A DNA stretch of 64,000 nt from Methylobacterium pseudosasicola (GTDB lineage Bacteria; Pseudomonadota; Alphaproteobacteria; Rhizobiales; Beijerinckiaceae). Position 1 is the first letter of the stretch; every line of letters starts with the position of its first letter. Position numbers and translations under genes: made by a program. Shown here piece after piece: positions 59,082-64,000 of this stretch. The stretch spans positions 1-64,000 of the forward strand of contig NZ_FOTK01000015.1 in the NCBI RefSeq assembly GCF_900114535.1. Direction: 5' to 3'. The notes under the pieces were generated by a model. It was not told the origin of the DNA and ran no database searches. It saw only the letters and a program-made list of their open reading frames with translations.

Positions 59082-59741
59082 ATGACAGCCCCGATCCCTC
59101 CGGCCCGCGTCAAGATCTGCGGGCTCAGCACGCCAAAGACCCTCGAAGCCGCGTTGACGGCGGGCGCGGATTGGATCGGGCTCGTCCACTTTCTTCGAAG
59201 TCCCCGCCACGTTTCCTTCGAACAGGCTTCGAAGCTGTCCGCCCAGGCCCGCGGCCGGGCCGAACGCGTCGTGCTGCTGGTCGATCCGGATGATGCTTTG
59301 GTCCAGGCGGCGGTCGAGGCCATGGATCCGGACCTGATCCAGCTCCACGGGCGCGAGAGCCCGGAGCGGGTGGCGGCGATCCGGGCGCTTTCCGGCCGGC
59401 CGGTGATGAAGGCGATCGGCGTCGCGACCCGGGCCGACCTCGACGCGATTCCGGCCTATGCCGGGGTGGCCGACCGGATCCTGCTCGATGCCAAGCCGCC
59501 GCCGGGGGCGGCGCTGCCCGGGGGCAACGGCCACCGATTCGACTGGGCGATCCTGGCCGATGCCGAATTGCCCGACGGCACCATGCTGTCCGGTGGGCTG
59601 GACGCCTACAATGTCACGGAGGCGCTCACCAGCACCGAGCTCGGCGCTGTGGATGTGTCCTCGGGGGTCGAATCGGCGCCCGGCCTGAAAGATCCGGACA
59701 AGATCGCGGCCTTCGTGGCCGCGGTACGGGCGGCCCGCTGA
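59082..59741 (+). CDS. trpF: Phosphoribosylanthranilate isomerase
   Basis: A 219-residue TIM barrel catalysing the third committed step of tryptophan synthesis. The catalytic Cys is in VKICGL, and the other blocks are ADWIGLVHF, DLIQLHGRE, ILLDAKPP and the C-terminal MLSGGLDAYNV...VDVSSGVESAPGLKD. It is full length. trpB and trpA, which usually follow in alphaproteobacteria, are not here: lapA is convergent ten bases away. Confidence 0.95.
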   Translation: MTAPIPPARVKICGLSTPKTLEAALTAGADWIGLVHFLRSPRHVSFEQASKLSAQARGRAERVVLLVDPDDALVQAAVEAMDPDLIQLHGRESPERVAAIRALSGRPVMKAIGVATRADLDAIPAYAGVADRILLDAKPPPGAALPGGNGHRFDWAILADAELPDGTMLSGGLDAYNVTEALTSTELGAVDVSSGVESAPGLKDPDKIAAFVAAVRAAR

Positions 59742-59751
59742 GGGCCTCCGT

Positions 59752-60102
59752 TCAGCGCGGTGCCGGCAGGGCGGTGCGGCCGGTATTGGGCACCGTGTAG
59801 GCCGTGCCCTGCGTCTCGCTCTCGGGGGCGTAGGCACGCAGACGGTTGGCCTCGCGGCGGTGGTAGCGGACATTCGCCCGGGTCTTGCCCTGGCCGAGCC
59901 AGGTGAAGACGCCGCCCACCACGATGCCGAGCGCCACCGCGCCGAACAGGATCGCGTAGAGCGGCAGGTTCACGCTGAACACCGGGGCGTCCGCATTGAA
60001 CGGATCGAAGGAGAGCGGCACCGGTGCCCGGTTGGCCACTGCCAGCAGGATTACCAGGGCCGCGATCGGCAGCAGCACGAGGCTCTTCAGAAAACGGATC
60101 AT
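59752..60102 (-). CDS. lapA: LapA domain-containing small membrane protein
   Basis: A 116-residue protein with two membrane helices (about 7-24 and 46-68) and a cytosolic basic tail. The VILLAVANRAPVPLSFDPF between them is the LapA signature. LapA/LapB homologues take part in lipopolysaccharide control; in alphaproteobacteria the gene usually follows ihfB, as here. The start at ATG 60102 is used; a GTG three codons upstream is an alternative. Confidence 0.85.
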   Translation of the reverse strand: MIRFLKSLVLLPIAALVILLAVANRAPVPLSFDPFNADAPVFSVNLPLYAILFGAVALGIVVGGVFTWLGQGKTRANVRYHRREANRLRAYAPESETQGTAYTVPNTGRTALPAPR

Positions 60103-60121
60103 CGCGCTCACAGACCTTTTC

Positions 60122-60433
60122 CTACTCGGCGGCCGACGCGCTCTCGCCGATGCCCGCGGCGTTGAGGCGCTGGCGCATCTCCTTCCCGGTCTTGAACACG
60201 GGAATCGCCTTCTCGGACACGGCAACGGCTGCGCCGGTGCGCGGGTTGCGTCCCTTTCGCGCTTCCCGGCGCTTCACCGAGAAGGCGCCGAAGCCGCGCA
60301 GTTCCACCCGGTCGCCCCGGGCCAGCGCGTCCGAGATGGTGTCGAGGATCGCGTTGACCAGGATCTCGACGTCGCGCTGGTAGAGATGCGGGTTCTGCTC
60401 GGCGATCTTGAGGACGAGCTCCGACTTGATCAT
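60122..60433 (-). CDS. ihfB: Integration host factor, beta subunit
   Basis: A 103-residue HU/IHF-fold DNA-bending protein. Start [14 protein letters not shown], dimer core [22 protein letters not shown] and the Pro-tipped DNA-binding arm (RNPRTG). The C-terminal tail is short. It lies downstream of sppA and upstream of lapA, the usual alphaproteobacterial order. Confidence 0.95.
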   Translation of the reverse strand: MIKSELVLKIAEQNPHLYQRDVEILVNAILDTISDALARGDRVELRGFGAFSVKRREARKGRNPRTGAAVAVSEKAIPVFKTGKEMRQRLNAAGIGESASAAE

Positions 60434-60483
60434 GGCGTCTGGTCTTCTCGGGGGATCGGGGCGGGCTTCGGGTGCGGGGGCGC

Positions 60484-61446
60484 TCAGGGTTCCGGGCGCC
60501 ACAGGACGAGCAGGCCGCCGCTCGCGGTCTCGGCCTGGGTGCCGACGGCCCGCAGCCGCCCGGCGAGCCCGTCGAGGCCCAGGAGGTCCGCACCGATGCC
60601 GGCAGCCGACCAGAGCGAGAAATCGCTCTCCTTGCTGGGCTTCCAGTCCTTGATCGGCAGGTCCTTCGGCACGCCCCGGTTCGCCTCCAGCCAAGCCACG
60701 GCCTGGCGCTCGCCGCCGAGCTCGTCCACCAGCTTCAAGGGCACGCTCTGGCGGCCGCTGAAGACCCGCCCGTCCGAGACGGCGGTGAGCTGGCCGGCAT
60801 CCATGCCCCGGCGCTCGGCCACCAGGCCCTTGAACCAGGCATAGGTGTCGCCGACCACGGCAGCGAGGGCGGCGCGCGCCTCCGGGGTGGTGGGGGTGAA
60901 GCCCGAGGGCTCGGCCTTGAGCGGCGAGGATTTCACCGACTCGACCTTGACCCCGACCTTGTCGAGCAGGCCCGACAGGTCCGGGTACTGGAACAGCACG
61001 CCGATCGACCCGACCAGGCTGGTCTCGCGGGCGACGATGTGGTCGGCCGCGATGGCGGTGATGTAGGCGCCCGAGGCCGCGGTGCCGTCCACGAAGGCCA
61101 CGATCGGCTTCTTGGCGGCCAGCGCCCGCAGGTTGCGGAAGATCTCTTCGGAACCGGTGGTGGTGCCGCCCGGTGAGTTGATCGAGACGACCACGCCCTT
61201 CACGGCGTCGGACTCGCCGACCCGCTTCATCAGCTTGGCAGTCGATTCGCTGCCGGCGATGAAGCCCGAGACGGAGATGCGGGCGATCTGTGGGCCGACC
61301 GCGAAGGCGCCGTCGGCGCCGGCCCGGACCCGGTAGCCCAGCGCGCCCACCGCCACGATCAGGCCGCCGATCCCGAGCACCCGCCACAGGGACAGCCTGC
61401 GGCGCAGGCGCCGGCGGTCGATCAGCAGTTCGGCGTCGGCTGCCAT
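60484..61446 (-). CDS. sppA: Signal peptide peptidase SppA (36K type)
   Basis: A 320-residue membrane serine protease degrading leftover signal peptides. An anchor helix (about 22-40) is followed by nucleophile S125 (TAASGAY) and general base K177 (SPLKAEP). The SINSPGG motif is near 88-94. The start at ATG 61446, with AGGGAAG upstream, fits the anchor; an upstream in-frame start adds Pro/Arg-rich residues. Confidence 0.93.
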   Translation of the reverse strand: MAADAELLIDRRRLRRRLSLWRVLGIGGLIVAVGALGYRVRAGADGAFAVGPQIARISVSGFIAGSESTAKLMKRVGESDAVKGVVVSINSPGGTTTGSEEIFRNLRALAAKKPIVAFVDGTAASGAYITAIAADHIVARETSLVGSIGVLFQYPDLSGLLDKVGVKVESVKSSPLKAEPSGFTPTTPEARAALAAVVGDTYAWFKGLVAERRGMDAGQLTAVSDGRVFSGRQSVPLKLVDELGGERQAVAWLEANRGVPKDLPIKDWKPSKESDFSLWSAAGIGADLLGLDGLAGRLRAVGTQAETASGGLLVLWRPEP

Positions 61447-61574
61447 GCGGTCGCTTCCCTTCGCCTCCCCGGATCGGCCCCGTGATGGGGTGCGGGGGCG
61501 AGGCCCCGCGCCGGGCAAGTCCTTGGTTTCCTTTGCCTCGCGCGGCCGGAGCCGCCCGAGGCCGGTGTTCTAGA

Positions 61575-61617
61575 GCATTTTCCGCGGGCCTGGATATGGG
61601 CCGCGCGAAGAAAATGC
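61575..61617. repeat. GCATTTTC inverted repeat
   Basis: GCATTTTCCGCGGGCC (61575-61590) and GGGCCGCGCGAAGAAAATGC (61598-61617) form a long imperfect hairpin preceded by TCTAGA. The TCTAGAGCATTTTC arm is a dispersed intergenic repeat in many Rhizobiales. The rest of this 287-base gap holds no recognisable gene. Confidence 0.6.
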
Positions 61618-61733
61618 GGGGCCCCCGGGCAGACCCTCAAGCCGGGCTGCCGTCAGGCGGCTCGCGTGCTCACGGTCGAGGTCGGTAATCCGTAGGACGC
61701 GTCGCGTTCCGGCCAGGACCCGGGCAGCGCGCC

Positions 61734-62159
61734 TCACGAAGATGGATCCCAGGGGTCAATGACAGTGAGGCCGGCCGCCGCGAACGGGGCGGTATCGCGG
61801 GTGGCGACGGTCAGTCCGTTAGCGAGGGCGACCGCTGCGATGCAGGCATCGGCGGTCTCGATTCCGCTCCCTGCCTTGCGTACCCTCGCCAGCAGTTCGG
61901 CATAGGCGGTCGTGCAAGCCAAGTCGAACGGCAGGACACGCCCGACAAACATGGGCAGCACGCCCCGCTCCAGGTCCTCATGCAGTGTCGCTCTGCGCTT
62001 TCCGGCCGGTAGCAAGGTTACGCCGGCGCGCAGTTCGGCGACGGTCATGGCAGACAGATAGAGTGTTTCCAGAGGTTGCCTGTCGATCCATTCGATGACG
62101 CGGGCCTCGGGCGCATGCCGGAGCGGCTCCGAAACCACGTTCGTATCGAGGAGGATCAT
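61734..62159 (-). CDS. PIN-domain toxin, FitB/VapC type
   Basis: A 141-residue ribonuclease toxin with the PIN acidic cluster visible: D5 (LLDTNV), E42 (VAELRAG), D104 (ETADACIAA) and D122 (ATRDTAPF). It has a short C-terminus. The start overlaps the antitoxin stop by four bases, standard for these pairs. FitB/VapC-type toxins cut RNA when the antitoxin is lost. Confidence 0.92.
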   Translation of the reverse strand: MILLDTNVVSEPLRHAPEARVIEWIDRQPLETLYLSAMTVAELRAGVTLLPAGKRRATLHEDLERGVLPMFVGRVLPFDLACTTAYAELLARVRKAGSGIETADACIAAVALANGLTVATRDTAPFAAAGLTVIDPWDPSS

Positions 62160-62410
62160 TCAAAGCACGCTGCACGGGCCGGGGTTGTGTCGCGCACGCT
62201 CTTGAAGATGGCGATTTCCTCGTCAGTCAGCCTGATCTTGCGGCCGATCTCGGCCAGCAGCGAACCCAGTTTGATCCGGCCTTCCGGCCTCACCGCAGAT
62301 TCCAGGATATGGCGCATTTCGGCCTCGACGCTGCGACCGTGTTGAGCGGCCCTTACGCGGATCGCGCGATGCACCTCATCGGGCACATTCCGAACGGTCA
62401 TGGATGGCAT
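62156..62410 (-). CDS. Antitoxin, FitA/ribbon-helix-helix type
   Basis: An 84-residue protein with an N-terminal ribbon-helix-helix DNA-binding motif (MTVRNVPDEVHRAIRVRAAQHGRSVEAEMR) and a C-terminal toxin-binding tail. It precedes the PIN toxin and overlaps it by four bases. It is expected to repress its own operon via the small inverted repeat at 62439-62461. Confidence 0.9.
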   Translation of the reverse strand: MPSMTVRNVPDEVHRAIRVRAAQHGRSVEAEMRHILESAVRPEGRIKLGSLLAEIGRKIRLTDEEIAIFKSVRDTTPARAACFE

Positions 62411-62438
62411 CTGTCAAAACCTCTGCATGATGGCGAGG

Positions 62439-62461
62439 ATTGCATTTTATCAATCTGCAAT
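62439..62461. promoter_or_regulatory. Small inverted repeat upstream of the antitoxin gene
   Basis: ATTGCA (62439-62444) and TGCAAT (62456-62461) flank 11 AT-rich bases 29-51 bases before the antitoxin start, where a FitA operator and promoter would lie. Short arms make this a weak call. Confidence 0.4.
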
Positions 62462-62634
62462 CAACTTTGTCCTCGGCACCGCGAGCGGCGAGATCCATCT
62501 TTCAAGATGATGTTCCCGACTGAAGCCGCGGCCTCAATGCGGTCGAAGCCTCCAAGCGGCGTGCCAGTATCGGCGGCAGAGAAGGTTCGAGGACTCGACG
62601 GATCCCAGCGCTCCAGAAACCCCAACGCACAACG

Positions 62635-62673
62635 AAAAACCCGCGCGGGACGGGTGTCCCGCGCGGGTTTTTT
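62635..62673. terminator. Bidirectional rho-independent terminator
   Basis: Perfect arms CCCGCGCGGGAC (62640-62651) and GTCCCGCGCGGG (62656-62667) with a four-base loop, five A before and six T after. It ends the minus-strand rpsA transcript (stop at 62727) and works in either direction. The rest of 62411-62639 holds only the antitoxin promoter region. Confidence 0.92.
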
Positions 62674-62726
62674 AAACGGATCCGAAACCGCCGCCCGGCC
62701 GAGCCGGGCGGCGAAACCGGCTGGTC

Positions 62727-64000
62727 TCAATCGTCGTCGGAGCGCTTCTTGTTGAAGGCCGCGCCGAGGATGTCACCCAGCGAGGCGCCGGAATCGGCGG
62801 AGCCGAACTGGGCCATCGCCTCCTTCTCCTCGGCCACTTCCAGGGCCTTGATCGAGACCTGGACGCGGTGGGCCTTGCGGTCGAACTGCACGACCCGCGC
62901 ATCGAACTTCTCGCCGGCGGCGAAACGCTCGGGGCGCTGGTCGCCGCGGTCGCGGGCGAGTTCGGCGCGACGGACGAAGGTGGTCATGTCGGTGTCGACG
63001 ATCTTCACCTCGACGCCCGAATCCTTCACCTCGACGACTTCGCAGGTGACGATCTGACCCTTCTTGATCTCGCCGGCCTCGGCGAAGGGGTCACCGCCGA
63101 GCTGCTTCACGCCCAGCGAGATCCGCTCCTTCTCGACGTCGACGTCGAGAACCTGGGCGCGGACCATGTCGCCCTTCTTGAACTCCTCGATGACCTGCTC
63201 GCCCGGACGGTTCCAGTCGAGATCCGACAGGTGGACCATGCCGTCGACATCGCCCTCGAGGCCGATGAACAGGCCGAACTCGGTCTTGTTCTTGACCTCG
63301 CCCTCGACCTCGGAACCGACCGGGTGCTTCTCGGAGAAGGCCTCCCAGGGGTTCTGCAGGGTCTGCTTGAGGCCCAAGCTGATGCGGCGCTTGACCGGAT
63401 CGACTTCCAGGATCTGAACCTCGACCTCCTGGGAGGTGGAGACGATCTTGCCCGGATGGACGTTCTTCTTGGTCCAGCTCATCTCGGAGACGTGGATCAG
63501 GCCCTCGATCCCCGGCTCCAGCTCCACGAAGGCACCGTAATCGGTGATGTTGGTCACGCGGCCCTTGAGCTTGGCGCCCTCCGGGTAGCGAGCGGCGATG
63601 CCCTCCCACGGATCGGCGAGCAGCTGCTTGATGCCGAGCGAGATGCGGTGCGTCTCGTGGTTGATCTTGATGATCTTGACCTTGACCGTCTGGCCGATGG
63701 TAACGACCTCGGACGGATGGTTCACGCGGCGCCACGCCATGTCGGTGACGTGCAGCAGGCCGTCGATGCCGCCGAGATCGACGAAGGCGCCGTACTCGGT
63801 GATGTTCTTGACGACGCCGTCGATGACCTGACCCTCTTCGAGGTTGGCCACCAGCTCCGAGCGCTGCTCGGCGCGGCTCTCTTCGAGCACGGTGCGGCGC
63901 GACACGACGATGTTGCCGCGGCGGCGATCCATCTTGAGGATCTGGAACGGCTGCGGGGTGCCGAGCAGCGGGGTGACGTCGCGGACCGGGCGGATATCGA
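62727..64000 (-). CDS. rpsA: 30S ribosomal protein S1, partial (5' end beyond the window)
   Basis: The reading frame is open to the right edge; about 423 C-terminal residues are visible, and the start lies outside. At least four S1 RNA-binding repeats are seen (VDLGGIDGLLHVTDMAW, VELEPGIEGLIHVSEMSW, IGLEGDVDGMVHLSDLDW and a more divergent last one). S1 unwinds mRNA at the 30S subunit. A strong terminator lies 55 bases downstream. Confidence 0.95.
   Translation of the reverse strand, partial: DIRPVRDVTPLLGTPQPFQILKMDRRRGNIVVSRRTVLEESRAEQRSELVANLEEGQVIDGVVKNITEYGAFVDLGGIDGLLHVTDMAWRRVNHPSEVVTIGQTVKVKIIKINHETHRISLGIKQLLADPWEGIAARYPEGAKLKGRVTNITDYGAFVELEPGIEGLIHVSEMSWTKKNVHPGKIVSTSQEVEVQILEVDPVKRRISLGLKQTLQNPWEAFSEKHPVGSEVEGEVKNKTEFGLFIGLEGDVDGMVHLSDLDWNRPGEQVIEEFKKGDMVRAQVLDVDVEKERISLGVKQLGGDPFAEAGEIKKGQIVTCEVVEVKDSGVEVKIVDTDMTTFVRRAELARDRGDQRPERFAAGEKFDARVVQFDRKAHRVQVSIKALEVAEEKEAMAQFGSADSGASLGDILGAAFNKKRSDDD

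Overview
The window looks like chromosomal DNA of an alphaproteobacterium of the Methylobacteriaceae, most likely Methylobacterium. The reasons are the very high G+C with strong third-position GC bias, an ExaF/PedH-type lanthanide alcohol dehydrogenase with its PedF-like cytochrome, a poly-hydroxyalkanoate synthase locus, the rpsA-sppA-ihfB-lapA block, and dispersed palindromic repeats of the kind common in this group. This assignment is inference from gene content; no database search was run.

Layout, left to right. 1-0.7 kb: the 5' end of a 16S rRNA gene on the minus strand with its leader, a boxA and two tandem sigma-70-like promoters. 0.8-9.1 kb: an M23 envelope peptidase, gluQ coupled to a small Cys-rich membrane protein, a hybrid histidine kinase, and a GMC oxidoreductase followed by a LysR regulator. 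9.1-20 kb: a DUF2252 protein, then a same-strand carbon and storage block holding a ThDP-dependent acetolactate-synthase-like enzyme, an iron alcohol dehydrogenase, phaE-phaC (class III PHA synthase), a fused CoA-transferase and a succinate-semialdehyde-type aldehyde dehydrogenase. Two copies of a roughly 130-bp palindromic repeat separate parts of this block. 20-21.2 kb: a divergent acetyltransferase/TetR pair around a perfect 24-bp palindrome.

21.2-31.3 kb is the most distinctive region. It is a periplasmic lanthanide/PQQ alcohol-oxidation locus: a LuxR-type response regulator, the quinoprotein dehydrogenase, an associated solute-binding protein and a c550-type cytochrome on the minus strand. 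A divergent four-gene operon encodes a second binding protein, a YVTN beta-propeller, a NosR-like membrane flavo/iron-sulfur protein and ApbE flavin transferase. Inferred logic: the dehydrogenase passes electrons to the cytochrome, the binding proteins and propeller handle cofactor, substrate or metal, and ApbE flavinylates the NosR-like protein to make an additional membrane electron path. A shared TTGGTCCAAT element lies in front of both arms.

31.3-39.7 kb: a divergent TetR/SDR pair with a large inverted-repeat operator, a LysR/aldo-keto reductase divergent pair, an M20 peptidase downstream of glmS, a bile-acid:sodium symporter family carrier and a small membrane protein. 39.9-49.2 kb: glmU, rpoN, a Crp/Fnr regulator, a DUF6894 protein, small secreted and membrane proteins, a periplasmic glucan biosynthesis protein, a SCO copper chaperone, a metallo-beta-lactamase-fold hydrolase, a third copy of the dispersed repeat and tRNA-Pro(GGG). 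49.4-57.8 kb: a glycosyltransferase, a rhodanese, an RND efflux adaptor and pump, and a PlsC acyltransferase. 57.9-64 kb: a DUF2125 protein, trpF, lapA, ihfB, sppA, a FitAB-like toxin-antitoxin pair and rpsA, which runs off the right edge. No CRISPR, phage or transposase gene was seen.
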